A DNA stretch of 45,172 nt from Bacteriovoracaceae bacterium UBA4096 (GTDB lineage Bacteria > Bdellovibrionota > Bacteriovoracia > Bacteriovoracales > Bacteriovoracaceae), in the NCBI GenBank assembly GCA_002381945.1, contig DFXY01000037.1:1-45172 (forward strand). The letters run 5' to 3'. Below are positions 26,286 to 34,232 of this stretch, piece by piece. How positions within the stretch are numbered: position 1 is the stretch's first letter; every line of letters begins with the position of its first letter. The notes under the pieces were generated by a model. The model searched no databases and had not been told where the DNA came from. It saw nothing but the letters and a program-made list of their open reading frames with translations. The translations under genes and the position numbers were made by a program.

Positions 26286-28205
26286 ATGAATTCACAAAAC
26301 CAAGAACATCAGAGAGCGGAACTGGCCCAAATCATATTAGATGAGATGTATCAGCTTGTCGGAATCTTGGATGTGAATGGAGTCAATCTCGAATCCAACC
26401 AAACCAGTCTTGATGCTGCCGGAATTAAACGTGAAGAAGTCATAGGCAAATATTTCTGGGACACTCCCTGGTGGCCAGATAGTCTTCGTGGAAAATTAAA
26501 GGCAGCTGTCCAAAAAGCAGCGACCGGAGAATTTGTACGATTTGAAATTGAAAACAAAGTAAAAGATGGAACCATTTACGTGGATTTTTCCTTGAAGCCG
26601 GTGAGGAATGCAGAAGGTATAGTTCAGTACATTATCCCAGAAGGCAGGGACATTACCTTAAGAAAAAAAGCTGAAGACGAGTTAGAAAAAGCCTACACCC
26701 TTCTCAAAAAACAAGAAGAAGAGCTGCGTATTGCTCACGCTAGGTCTGAGAAGGCCCTTCTTTTAAGCGAAGAAAGATTAAAACTTGCAACCGAAACTGC
26801 CCAACTTGGATTTTGGGATCTTTCCCTGGATAAAAGAATTCTCTTTTGTGATCCCATGGCACTTGAAATGTTCGACATACCTTCAGAAAGTTTTTCGGGG
26901 AAAATCGAAACTGTGTATGAACGAATTCATGAAGCAGATAGAGAAAAAGTCGAGCAGCTAGTTGAAGAATCCATAAAAAAAGGAACGCTTTTCAACGTCG
27001 AACACAGAGTGAACTGGCGCGACGGAAGTATCCATTATATCTTGGAAAAAGGCAGATCCGTTTACTCTTCTAATGGGCAACCTACAAGATTTATTGGAGT
27101 TACTCTCGATGTAACTGAGAAGAAAATGACAGAGTTATCTTTAGAAACGCGGTTTCGTGAACTTGCCGATTCGATGCCACAAATTGTCTTCGTGAATTCA
27201 AAAGACGGAGCCCCCCTCTACTTTAATGAAAAATGGTTTACCTATACCGGACTTAAAACTGCTCCTTTAAACATGGAAGGATGGGCAAAAGTAATTCATC
27301 CTGATGACTACAGCTCCTTTAGATCGAAGATTGAAAGCGCAGCTGAACATACAGTTCGGCCCTGGGAGCTTGCCTTCCGACTCAAACGCAAAGATGGAGT
27401 ATACCGCTGGCATCTTGGGAGGGCCGTCGCTGCTTTCAATGAAAAGCAGGAAGTGATCAGATGGTATGCAACCTTAACAGATATCGATGATCAGAAAAAA
27501 GTTCAGTTGGAACTCTCTAAAGCTGTAGATGTGAGAGATGAATTTCTTTCCATTGCTTCTCATGAATTAAAAACTCCCCTCACGAGTTTAAAGCTCCAAC
27601 TTGAGATGCAAGAAAGACGGCTTGGTAGTTCAAAATATGAATCGGAATTGAAGTCTACCAAGATGTCTAGCAGGCAAGTGGATCGAATAACAAGACTAAT
27701 AGATGACATGCTGGACGTAAGCCGAATAACTAGCGGAAAAATGGCAATGAAGGTGGAAGAGTGCAGTCTCAATGAAATTGTGTCAGAGGTACATGCTCGA
27801 TTGAATGCCCAAGCCGAAGCAGCTAAATGCATAGTGACTCTCAAATTTTGTGAAGAAGTGCGTGGTTACTGGGACCGTTTCCGACTTGAACAAGTAGTGA
27901 CAAATCTTTATACCAACGCCATCAAATATGCCCAAGGTGGACCTGTCACTATTCTTGTAAGGAAAGTAAAGAATCAAGCAATATTATCGGTACAAGATAA
28001 GGGTCTAGGAATCTCACTTGAGAACCAATCACGAATTTTTGGTCAATTTGAAAGAGCTGCAAACAAAAATGAAATCAGCGGACTAGGGCTAGGCCTCTAT
28101 ATTAGTCAGCAGATAGTTGAAATGCATAAAGGTTCCATCCGTGTTGAAAGTGAACTTGGCAAAGGTGCCAACTTCATTGTTGAGCTTCCCCTTCAATCGT
28201 ACTAA
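26286..28205 (+). CDS. Multi-PAS soluble histidine kinase
   Basis: 639 residues, no membrane segments. Three PAS domains: about 14-125 (ending GRDITLRKKA), a coiled linker (about 128-165), about 165-278 (ending TLDVTEKK), and about 288-402 (ending TLTDIDDQKK). HisKA reads DVRDEFLSIASHELKTPLTSLKL (H426); HATPase_c has NLYTNAIKYA, G1 QDKGLGIS, F-box GQFERA and G2 GLGLGLYIS. The PAS 2-3 type is seen in orphan kinases that integrate several inputs. Located 65 bases after the membrane kinase gene on the same strand; the C-terminal kinase cores are close relatives, so this is probably duplication plus sensor exchange. Confidence 0.92.
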   Translation: MNSQNQEHQRAELAQIILDEMYQLVGILDVNGVNLESNQTSLDAAGIKREEVIGKYFWDTPWWPDSLRGKLKAAVQKAATGEFVRFEIENKVKDGTIYVDFSLKPVRNAEGIVQYIIPEGRDITLRKKAEDELEKAYTLLKKQEEELRIAHARSEKALLLSEERLKLATETAQLGFWDLSLDKRILFCDPMALEMFDIPSESFSGKIETVYERIHEADREKVEQLVEESIKKGTLFNVEHRVNWRDGSIHYILEKGRSVYSSNGQPTRFIGVTLDVTEKKMTELSLETRFRELADSMPQIVFVNSKDGAPLYFNEKWFTYTGLKTAPLNMEGWAKVIHPDDYSSFRSKIESAAEHTVRPWELAFRLKRKDGVYRWHLGRAVAAFNEKQEVIRWYATLTDIDDQKKVQLELSKAVDVRDEFLSIASHELKTPLTSLKLQLEMQERRLGSSKYESELKSTKMSSRQVDRITRLIDDMLDVSRITSGKMAMKVEECSLNEIVSEVHARLNAQAEAAKCIVTLKFCEEVRGYWDRFRLEQVVTNLYTNAIKYAQGGPVTILVRKVKNQAILSVQDKGLGISLENQSRIFGQFERAANKNEISGLGLGLYISQQIVEMHKGSIRVESELGKGANFIVELPLQSY

Positions 28206-28228
28206 TTTTAATTACATCGAATTATAAA

Positions 28229-28837
28229 CTATTTTTGTAAACAATGGGCAAGTTGCCTAAGTTGAATTGCAGTAAAACCTGCCCCTAGAGCATCGATCCC
28301 TAAATTCCGAAATTTATTTACTCCTTCGGCCATTCTTAAACACCAAGGTCCACGACAAAACACAACAGCCTTTTTTTTCTCAGAAGCAAATTTCTCAAAT
28401 TGCTTGTCAGGAAAATTGAATACGAATGGCACTGGTATAAAAGATGATTCTTCTATTGTTCTTAAATCGACTAAATACACTTCTTCATTTTGAACGAGAT
28501 GAGATAACCTTGAAATACTATCTTCCCACATGAATGATGAAGGCAAAGAACAATATTGAGAGCTAAATTTGTTCTCATAGATTAAATCCAAGATTTCAGG
28601 ATTCTTTAAAAAATAATAGCGAGAGTTCTTAATTTTCTCGCAATCAAGCAGACCGGCATTCGCCAAAGCAATGAGATGAAGAGAAGTATTCTGGTAACTC
28701 ATTTCCATATTTGTTACACATTCTTCCACTTTACGAGGGCAAAAAGATATAAAGTTTAATAGTTTAAGACGATTCGGTGAACTGAGAATCTTAAATAACT
28801 GAGCCATTTCATTGAAACCATTGAAGACATTATCCAT
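28229..28837 (-). CDS. ArsR-type HTH fused to rhodanese domain
   Basis: 202 residues. A winged-helix ArsR domain (about 5-85: MAQLFKILSSPNRLKLLNFI, then VEECVTNMEMSYQNTSLHLIALANAGLL) precedes a rhodanese domain (about 112-202: EVYLVDLRTIEE, FVFNFPD, VVFCRGPWCLRMAEGVNKFRNLGIDALGAGFTAI). C161 of CRGPWC is the persulfide Cys. In other bacteria this fusion senses reactive sulfur or redox state. The HTH also has C33, C40 and C66, possible sensor thiols. It is divergent from the DoxX-DsrE gene, and the 70-base gap holds a palindrome with 14-base arms (28860-28891) that lies across both promoters. It is likely a repressor of itself and the neighbour. Confidence 0.92.
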   Translation of the reverse strand: MDNVFNGFNEMAQLFKILSSPNRLKLLNFISFCPRKVEECVTNMEMSYQNTSLHLIALANAGLLDCEKIKNSRYYFLKNPEILDLIYENKFSSQYCSLPSSFMWEDSISRLSHLVQNEEVYLVDLRTIEESSFIPVPFVFNFPDKQFEKFASEKKKAVVFCRGPWCLRMAEGVNKFRNLGIDALGAGFTAIQLRQLAHCLQK

Positions 28838-28852
28838 AAAATATTTTCCTCT

Positions 28853-28880
28853 TTGACTTAAATCTATTCAAGTATACACT
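28853..28880 (+). promoter_or_regulatory. Promoter of the DoxX-DsrE gene, overlapping the palindrome
   Basis: TTGACT (28853-28858), 16-base spacer, TACACT (28875-28880). The palindrome at 28860-28891 covers the spacer and the -10 box, so a bound dimer would block polymerase. The gene's SD (AAGGAG) and ATG 28908 follow about 20-28 bases later. Confidence 0.4.
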
Positions 28881-28891
28881 TGAATAGATTT
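28860..28891. promoter_or_regulatory. Operator palindrome between divergent arsR-rhodanese and DoxX-DsrE genes
   Basis: Arms AAATCTATTCAAGT and its exact complement ACTTGAATAGATTT flank ATAC. The 14 perfect pairs make chance unlikely. The core ATTCAAG(N)CTTGAAT form resembles ArsR/SmtB-type operators. It overlaps both putative promoters, so the ArsR-rhodanese protein is the obvious ligand. An RNA hairpin role is less likely because it starts close to the expected transcription starts. Confidence 0.75.
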
Positions 28892-28898
28892 TAATCAA
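28871..28898 (-). promoter_or_regulatory. Promoter of the arsR-rhodanese gene, overlapping the palindrome
   Basis: On the minus strand: TTGATT (28898-28893), 16-base spacer, TATACT (28876-28871), a close match to sigma-70 consensus. The palindrome covers the spacer and -10 box. Divergent promoters on one operator suggest joint autoregulation. Confidence 0.5.
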
Positions 28899-28907
28899 GG
28901 AGCAATA

Positions 28908-29702
28908 ATGAGTACTCAAAAAAATTGGCCAACAACCTGTTTCAGGATCCTCTTAAGTCTTATCTTTATCGTGGCCGGAGCTGGACATTACTTAAATCAT
29001 ACGAAGATTTTAACCAGATCACTAATGACACCACTTGGACAGCTTATAAGTAACACCCCTATCTCTCTTTCTGTATTGGTATATCTAAGTGGCGCAGGCC
29101 TTCTGATTGGAGGAGTTTCACTATTATTTAATTTTAAAAGGAAAATTGCATCACTGGTATTAATAGGTATCTTAATTCCTATTACACTCACTGTACAAAC
29201 TTCAGGTGAAGAAACTATAGGCCCTCTTTTTAAAAATATTGCCATTCTGGGTGGACTCATCTTTTTTGCTTTTAGTGATGTTCCAGTTTCATCGAATCTA
29301 AAAAAAACCTTATCAATAATCGGTTTATTAATTTTCTCATTCAATGGCCATGCAAAAGACACAATAAATGTGGTGATACTAGTGAGAGAGCCAAATCATC
29401 TTGAAGCCGCCCTTGAAACCATAAAGGGGATGAAAAAAGAAGGCGCTGAACTTTCTGCTAACAAAGCAGTCATTGTTGTATGTGGACCAAAAGGTATAGA
29501 ACTATTAAAAAGAGATTCTCCTTTGGAGGAAGAAATTAAAATTGCAGTGAACAATCATATTGAAATAAAAGCTTGCGGATTAACATTAAAGAAAATGAAG
29601 CTTAATGCTTTAAATCTTTTACCTTCAGTCATCATAGTAGAAAATGGTCTTTTGGAGATTCTTAAGTTGAAACATATGAACTATATTTCAGTCGATTTGT
29701 AA
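28908..29702 (+). CDS. DoxX membrane domain fused to DsrE-like sulfurtransferase domain
   Basis: 264 residues. Residues about 8-125 form a DoxX-type four-helix unit (FRILLSLIFIVAGAGHYLNH, LSGAGLLIGGVSLLF, LVLIGILIPITL, PLFKNIAILGGLIFFAF). Residues about 131-150 (LKKTLSIIGLLIFSFNGHAK) look just like a signal peptide, and the DsrE-like domain (about 152-264) follows with C192 (VVCGPKG) and C223 in IKACGLTLKKM, the usual DsrE Cys position, and the SVIIVENGLLEILKL end. The gene thus looks like a DoxX gene joined to an exported DsrE gene. DsrE proteins carry or relay sulfane sulfur. The strong AAGGAG SD and ATG 28908 are clear. Controlled with the arsR-rhodanese gene by the shared palindrome. Confidence 0.86.
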   Translation: MSTQKNWPTTCFRILLSLIFIVAGAGHYLNHTKILTRSLMTPLGQLISNTPISLSVLVYLSGAGLLIGGVSLLFNFKRKIASLVLIGILIPITLTVQTSGEETIGPLFKNIAILGGLIFFAFSDVPVSSNLKKTLSIIGLLIFSFNGHAKDTINVVILVREPNHLEAALETIKGMKKEGAELSANKAVIVVCGPKGIELLKRDSPLEEEIKIAVNNHIEIKACGLTLKKMKLNALNLLPSVIIVENGLLEILKLKHMNYISVDL

Positions 29703-29713
29703 GAGAAAGTTTG

Positions 29714-30238
29714 TCAAAACTCAGACTTTTGAATTTTATTTACTGGAAAATTATTAGTTTTCGCGAACTCAATATAAGAATTATATACCGATTCTGGCAT
29801 AATAGTCTCTCGTGCAAGAATCCAAAGAGACTTTCTGTCTTTTGAACCAATCAAGGCATACCGATAATCTTTGTCTAACTTCATGATTGTATAATCACCT
29901 TTGACTCTGAAAATTCGGGTAAAGAAATTATTGAAGGTGACCTCGAGTTCAGCGTTTGTATCCGTATTTATGACTACGGCCTGACCGGAAATTGTCGTGT
30001 TCTTACTATCCTTAATGCATGTATTTAATACACTTATCGTTTGAGAATTAATAATCGCGTAATCTGCCATCTGGGCCTTGCATTTTCTTGTGAAGAATTG
30101 GGGCAATGAGGAAATCGCATACCACTTACCTACATATTTCTCAATATCGACAAAACTTGCGGTTGGTAATGGGATGGAATTTGAAGCACAAGCACTAAAA
30201 GAAAGAATGAATATAAGAGCAGAAAGAATCTTTTTCAT
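29714..30238 (-). CDS. blc: Outer-membrane lipocalin lipoprotein (Blc-like)
   Basis: 174 residues. Signal peptide MKKILSALIFILSFSAC with a lipobox FSAC (Cys17 lipidated). The lipocalin signature YVGKWYAISSLPQFF appears at about 35-49, then a beta-barrel pattern and YALIGSKDRKSLWILAR, which is the closing structurally conserved region of Blc. Bacterial lipocalins bind lipids such as lysophospholipids in the envelope. The residue after the lipid Cys is Ala, so outer-membrane sorting by Lol is expected. Start ATG 30238 follows GGGAAAAC. Convergent with the DoxX-DsrE gene (11 bases between stops). Confidence 0.92.
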   Translation of the reverse strand: MKKILSALIFILSFSACASNSIPLPTASFVDIEKYVGKWYAISSLPQFFTRKCKAQMADYAIINSQTISVLNTCIKDSKNTTISGQAVVINTDTNAELEVTFNNFFTRIFRVKGDYTIMKLDKDYRYALIGSKDRKSLWILARETIMPESVYNSYIEFAKTNNFPVNKIQKSEF

Positions 30239-30266
30239 AAAGTTTTCCCTTTTCTCATGAGTACCC

Positions 30267-30281
30267 TATAATGCCTATAAT
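30267..30281 (+). promoter_or_regulatory. Two tandem TATAAT boxes
   Basis: Perfect TATAAT at 30267-30272 and 30276-30281, 45-60 bases before the methyltransferase ATG. Suitable -35 boxes are poor, so this is a candidate promoter, possibly with two starts. It could also be read on the other strand for the lipocalin gene, where it is ATTATA. Confidence 0.3.
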
Positions 30282-30325
30282 GGCCTTGAACATTTACTAG
30301 ACAAGTTGCACTACGAGGTAAAGAC

Positions 30326-30940
30326 ATGGAAAAATCACAATACTGGGACGACATATACAAGAAAAAAGACGAGTCGCACCAAAGTTGGTTTCAGGACAGG
30401 CCTGAAAAATCCCTGGAAATGATTGGTGAGCTTAATCTTACAAAAACTGCATCCATCATCGATATCGGTGGTGGAGAATCTAGACTCGTGGATTATCTTT
30501 TGGAAGAAGGTTTCACAAATATTTCACTATTAGATATTTCAAAAGAATCGTTAGATAAAACTAAGCAAAGGCTTGGTACAAAAGCTGACGTTATTCAACT
30601 GATCATTTCAGATGTCACTACTTTTAAACCCACTCAAAAATATGATCTTTGGCACGACAGGGCCACTTTTCATTTTCTCACAGATATCAAAGACGTCGAA
30701 AAATATCTTTCTATTGCTTATGATGCTTTAAACGTTGGCGGATCATTGATTATCAGTACATTCAATACCACTGGTCCGGATAAATGTAGCGGACTTACAA
30801 TTTCTAAATATTCGCAAGAAGACTTAAAGAAAGTTTTTGGAAAATTCTTCCAAAACACCAAATGCATTGAAACGACACATACTACTCCCTGGGGGACAAC
30901 TCAGGATTTTGTATATTGTGGTTTTAAAAAAATTAGCTAG
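30326..30940 (+). CDS. Class I SAM-dependent methyltransferase, small
   Basis: 204 residues: MEKSQYWDDIYKKKDESHQSWFQDRPEKSLEMI, then motif I ASIIDIGGGESRLVDYLLEEGF, motif II ISLLDISKESLDKTKQRLG, the DVTTFKPTQKYDLWHDRATFHFL block and LNVGGSLIISTFNTTGPDKCSGL. This matches the common family with the N-terminal 'YWD.iY..k' and 'WHDRA.FHFL' sequences. Some related proteins are thiopurine or tellurite-type methyltransferases, but the substrate is unknown. Soluble. Not related closely to the methyltransferase at 17620. No strong SD before ATG 30326 beyond GAGGTAAAG. Confidence 0.9.
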   Translation: MEKSQYWDDIYKKKDESHQSWFQDRPEKSLEMIGELNLTKTASIIDIGGGESRLVDYLLEEGFTNISLLDISKESLDKTKQRLGTKADVIQLIISDVTTFKPTQKYDLWHDRATFHFLTDIKDVEKYLSIAYDALNVGGSLIISTFNTTGPDKCSGLTISKYSQEDLKKVFGKFFQNTKCIETTHTTPWGTTQDFVYCGFKKIS

Positions 30941-30961
30941 CTTGTATTGGAGTCATTCCCT

Positions 30962-31462
30962 TTATTCTTCCAATTTTAAAAGCCACTCCTCGACTTGATT
31001 TCTTGAAGTGAACTCAAACTTCACACCACGAAATTGGTTGAACATCTTTTTATGTCCATCAAATGACGACATCGTCTTCCTGTCCCAATAAAGTTCGGCC
31101 CAATTCATTAACTCTTTAAAATTTTCTTCTGTAGCGTTTTGTGGGCCTCGAATCATTAATGCCTGTTTACATTCCTTCCAATCTTTATTTAAAAATATTA
31201 AGACATCAGCTTTTGAAGCGGCGATATTGGCCAGATCACCAAAAATACCCTCCAATATCCATTCTGATCCTTCTGTAATCACCACAATCTCTTGATGAAC
31301 AATGTCTTTAGGACGTTTTTGTGAACAACTCTCAGATTCCCAAAATAACCTATCCAGATGAGTAACTGATAAATTGAGAATTGATGCTATCTTCCGGGCC
31401 AGAAAAGTTTTTCCCGATCCACTATTTCCGATAATTATAAGCTTTTTAAAATTTGCTTTCAT
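30962..31462 (-). CDS. P-loop nucleoside/adenylate kinase-like protein (FlaR/topology-modulation type)
   Basis: 166 residues. Walker A GNSGSGKT (residues 12-19), then THLDRLFWESESC and EWILEGIFGDLANIAASKADVLIFLNKDW, which is the pattern of the small kinases annotated as 'DNA topology modulation protein' or adenylate kinase-like. It probably phosphorylates a small nucleotide or coenzyme; the substrate is not evident. Cytosolic. Convergent with the methyltransferase gene, 21 bases between stops. Confidence 0.87.
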   Translation of the reverse strand: MKANFKKLIIIGNSGSGKTFLARKIASILNLSVTHLDRLFWESESCSQKRPKDIVHQEIVVITEGSEWILEGIFGDLANIAASKADVLIFLNKDWKECKQALMIRGPQNATEENFKELMNWAELYWDRKTMSSFDGHKKMFNQFRGVKFEFTSRNQVEEWLLKLEE

Positions 31463-31572
31463 GAGTTAAATTCTACAATCTTATTCAATTATCTACCACC
31501 TTATGCACTGTATGCTAGACAACAATACAAGATTCCCCCCATGATCTTACAATTGATTATGAAGGAGGCTAA

Positions 31573-32214
31573 ATGAAGTCACTCTTGATTGTATCCTTTT
31601 TATTCTGTTTTACTAATTCTTCCTTTGCCCAGTCAACTGAACGCAGAGCTATCATTCACAGTATAGATGATTATGATTATCCAACCGATTATGTAGAAAT
31701 TTCTCAGGAAGCCCTGCCTTCAGAACTTTATCAACAGTTACTTAAGCAAATGGACCTTTATCGATTTACCCCTATCACTGAAACCAGGGCAAGACAATTA
31801 TTTGAAAGGTTAAAAAGAGATTCACGTGCACGCATGCGATCTCCTGGTGGTCTTTGCACAAGGAGAAGGATCCATATTCAAAATGTCTTAAGAGGCATGA
31901 ATATCGTAAGCGGAAAGCTTTTTATTAATTGTCCCGCCAATAGAGGGCGTCTCAGATTTCGGGATCAGGTCTCTGGACGATATTTTACGTATTCTAATTT
32001 CCACGATACCAATGTTGTTCTTGTGAAAACGGCTTCAGGTAATTCCTATCGTATCCTGGATTTACAATTCCAAAGCAGGCCAGTGTCCTTAAAGAATTAT
32101 CTTGCTCAGGTTGAAGCTTTTCAAAGGATTCGACCTGCTATAAGAAATGCCCTTAAAGCAGGCACTTGCTTCTGGAGGGTTAGTTCGCCAAATAGGATTT
32201 TATCGTCGTTTTAA
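31573..32214 (+). CDS. Exported protein-glutaminase-like protein
   Basis: 213 residues with a signal peptide (MKSLLIVSFLFCFTNSSFAQ). A Cys-His-Asp set is visible: C95 in SPGGLCTRRRIHIQNVLRG, H144 in FTYSNFHDTNVVLV and D163 in SYRILDLQF. In the characterised Chryseobacterium protein-glutaminase the same order is Cys-His-Asp with gaps of about 41 and 20; here 49 and 19. GKLFINC before the His also fits. Such enzymes deamidate glutamine side chains of proteins. The rest is short, and CFWRV near the end fits too. The AGGAGG SD is ideal. Assignment is by motif only. If true, this is a secreted modifying enzyme. Confidence 0.72.
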   Translation: MKSLLIVSFLFCFTNSSFAQSTERRAIIHSIDDYDYPTDYVEISQEALPSELYQQLLKQMDLYRFTPITETRARQLFERLKRDSRARMRSPGGLCTRRRIHIQNVLRGMNIVSGKLFINCPANRGRLRFRDQVSGRYFTYSNFHDTNVVLVKTASGNSYRILDLQFQSRPVSLKNYLAQVEAFQRIRPAIRNALKAGTCFWRVSSPNRILSSF

Positions 32215-32261
32215 AATTTTGGTCTGGCACCAACGCATTGATTTCTCGCTTCATGTAGTCT

Positions 32262-32738
32262 TCAAACAGTAGCAGATTTAAGAGCCGCTATGTCAATCTT
32301 CGTCATTGTCATCATGGCCTCAAAAGCACGCTTTGCCAGATCACGATCATTACTCGTTGTCAGATCGAGCAGAATTCTAGGTGTTATTTGCCAAGAAAAT
32401 CCCCAGTGATCCTTGCACCAGCCACAGGCACTTTCTTCACCGCCATTATCTATAATTGCGTTCCAGTAGCAATCAGTTTCTTCCTGATTGTCAGTTATAA
32501 CCATGAAACTGACTGACTCGTTCGGCTTGAAATTTGGACCGCCATTGAGGCCGATAAACTTACGCCCGAGTATGGTAAATTCAACGGTCAGTTCACTCCC
32601 CTCTTTTCCTCCTGGAAAATCGGCAGGCGCAGTATTCACTCGTCCAACACTGCTATTAGGAAACGTGCTTGCATAGAAATCAGCTGCCTTCTTCGCTTCA
32701 CCATGATCAAACCAAACGCAAGTAATAAGTTCGTTCAT
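32262..32738 (-). CDS. VOC family protein, PhnB/3-dmu-9 type
   Basis: 158 residues with the pattern of the PhnB/'3-demethylubiquinone-9 methyltransferase' VOC group: TCVWFDHGEAKKAADFYASTFPNS, VEFTILGRKFIGLNGGPNFKPNESVSFMV, WCKDHWGFSWQITPR, and AMMTMTKIDIAAL near the end. The name in databases is historical; no methyltransferase activity is implied. These proteins often have unknown substrates. AGGAGATATTC gives a good SD for ATG 32738. Alone; no signal peptide. Confidence 0.92.
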   Translation of the reverse strand: MNELITCVWFDHGEAKKAADFYASTFPNSSVGRVNTAPADFPGGKEGSELTVEFTILGRKFIGLNGGPNFKPNESVSFMVITDNQEETDCYWNAIIDNGGEESACGWCKDHWGFSWQITPRILLDLTTSNDRDLAKRAFEAMMTMTKIDIAALKSATV

Positions 32739-32976
32739 GAATATCTCCTCTGATGAATGTTCAAGCTGTTACACATCAACAAAAATGTAATTAAAAAAAT
32801 TTCGTTAGTCAGTAATCAAATGACCTTGACTCAGAATAATAAGAGAGTGACTGATTAAAACAAGGATAAGATAATGGCGCGCCGTTGGCCGAGCTCATAA
32901 GAACTTTTCGCAAGCTGCGTCTTTTCCGTACTGTTATGAAGAGCATACACTGAGAGAATGTGCGCAGGGGGAAAAA

Positions 32977-33408
32977 ATGGAAGTACAGGAGCTTTACCGC
33001 GGCAGACTAATTGATCACATTCAGATCGTTGTAAATGATCTTCAGCTCAGTAGGAAGTTCTATGATGCTGTCTTTGGGGCCTTAGAAATTCCTTTTGGGG
33101 GTCAAGGCCCTGAGTTTTTTTTCTTTGATGAATTCTGTGTTTCAAGTGCTAAGAGTCCAGCGGCAGTGGGTAAACTCACCGGTCGGATTCACATTGCCTT
33201 TCAAGCGAGAGACGAAGAAATGGTGAGGAAGTTTTACAATGCTGGTCTCGCTGCCGGAGGTACGGACAATGGCAGCCCCGGAATTCGAGAAAAATACCAT
33301 CCTGGATACTTCGGAGCATTTATCTGTGATCCGGATGGCAATAACATCGAAGCAGTATTCCATGGGAAAGCAAACAGGTCATCAGAAGCAGTGAAAATCA
33401 TCTTCTAG
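32977..33408 (+). CDS. VOC family protein (glyoxalase-like)
   Basis: 143 residues: LIDHIQIVVNDLQLSRKFYDAVFGAL, then FDEFCVSSAKSPA, RIHIAFQARDEEMVRKFYNAGLAAGG and YFGAFICDPDGNNIEAVFHG. It has the typical His-Glu metal positions (H14 and E in NNIEAVFHG). Members include dioxygenases and isomerases of small molecules; substrate unknown. An SD GCAGGGGG lies before ATG 32977. It is divergent from the other VOC gene, with a 238-base gap holding a short ATG...TAA of eight codons (32874-32900) and nothing else I can assign. Confidence 0.9.
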   Translation: MEVQELYRGRLIDHIQIVVNDLQLSRKFYDAVFGALEIPFGGQGPEFFFFDEFCVSSAKSPAAVGKLTGRIHIAFQARDEEMVRKFYNAGLAAGGTDNGSPGIREKYHPGYFGAFICDPDGNNIEAVFHGKANRSSEAVKIIF

Positions 33409-33416
33409 AAAAATTT

Positions 33417-33986
33417 TCATTGGTCTAAGCGCTCAAGGATTTTATTCATCTGTTCAATCTCCTTTCGTTGGCCAGTATATATATTTCCGCAAAGTCCTCT
33501 TAATTCTGGATCAACTAAATTTGCTTCTCTACACATGAGAATGGCACCAGAATGATGTGGGATCATGGAACGGATAAACTGAGAATCCCCTATGGCAGAT
33601 TGGTATCTGATAGCAAAGAATGATACTAAAAAAAGAATGAGTGACCCCACAACTACGATAACGTTCTTCTTTTTATCTTTATACATATCCTTCATCATGA
33701 AAGGCATCAGTGCGACCATCGGGGTAGCCATCATAAGGGCCATATAAAAGGTATTTAAATTCTGATAAACATCGCCGAATGTATCTACCATAGAGAACAT
33801 GATGAAATACATAAGAGGTATGTGTATCACTCCCATCCAGATGAGATTTTTATAGGATGTTTTATTTTGTGCTTTTGAATGTCCCTCTTCAGCTTTCTGA
33901 ACTCTATCATAGTCAGTTGATCCGTATCTTGTCGGTCGGTAATCAGTATCCATAGTATGATCGCGATGACTTGTATCTTGATGCAT
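33417..33986 (-). CDS. DUF305 membrane protein
   Basis: 189 residues: a His/Asp-rich hydrophilic N-terminus (MHQDTSHRDHTMDTDY), three membrane helices (about 45-65, 78-96, 105-123), and a C-terminal DUF305-type piece (FIRSMIPHHSGAILMCREANLVDPELRGLCGNIYTGQRKEIEQM) with the family's MxxHHxxAI..... His pair and the QxxEIxxM motif. DUF305 proteins are often linked to copper and metal stress. ATG 33986 is chosen over ATG 34001, because GGAG sits six bases before it; the latter has none. Nine bases from the VOC gene stop (convergent). Confidence 0.85.
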   Translation of the reverse strand: MHQDTSHRDHTMDTDYRPTRYGSTDYDRVQKAEEGHSKAQNKTSYKNLIWMGVIHIPLMYFIMFSMVDTFGDVYQNLNTFYMALMMATPMVALMPFMMKDMYKDKKKNVIVVVGSLILFLVSFFAIRYQSAIGDSQFIRSMIPHHSGAILMCREANLVDPELRGLCGNIYTGQRKEIEQMNKILERLDQ

Positions 33987-34001
33987 ATAATTCTCCATCA
34001 T

Positions 34002-34232
34002 TGATGAGTTCAGAGGGAATGATAGCTTGGCCTTCCCACTGAAGCATGGAGCCTCGGTTCCAAAGCCTTTTTCTATGATAATTATTCGAGATGCTCTTCA
34101 ATGTGATTGATTGCACGATTTAGTTGCACTAAATAATTCATGGGATTAATTCTATGGGTTCTGAATGGCTTTCGCTTGAGGTTTTGTGCTTAATAATCTG
34201 TGAGTTTGTATTTGGGAAGTATAGGTATGAAA
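34002..34232. other. Intergenic stretch before the tRNA
   Basis: About 230 bases between the DUF305 gene start and the tRNA 3' end. I see no ORF with an SD, no clear hairpin with a T-run, and no repeat. It probably contains the DUF305 promoter, but no box is strong enough to call. Confidence 0.5.

Noticed and set aside
32874..32900. Eight-codon ATG-to-TAA frame with AAGGA upstream in the gap between two VOC genes
   Set aside because: A fair SD but no leader-peptide context, repeat or known function; could be chance.
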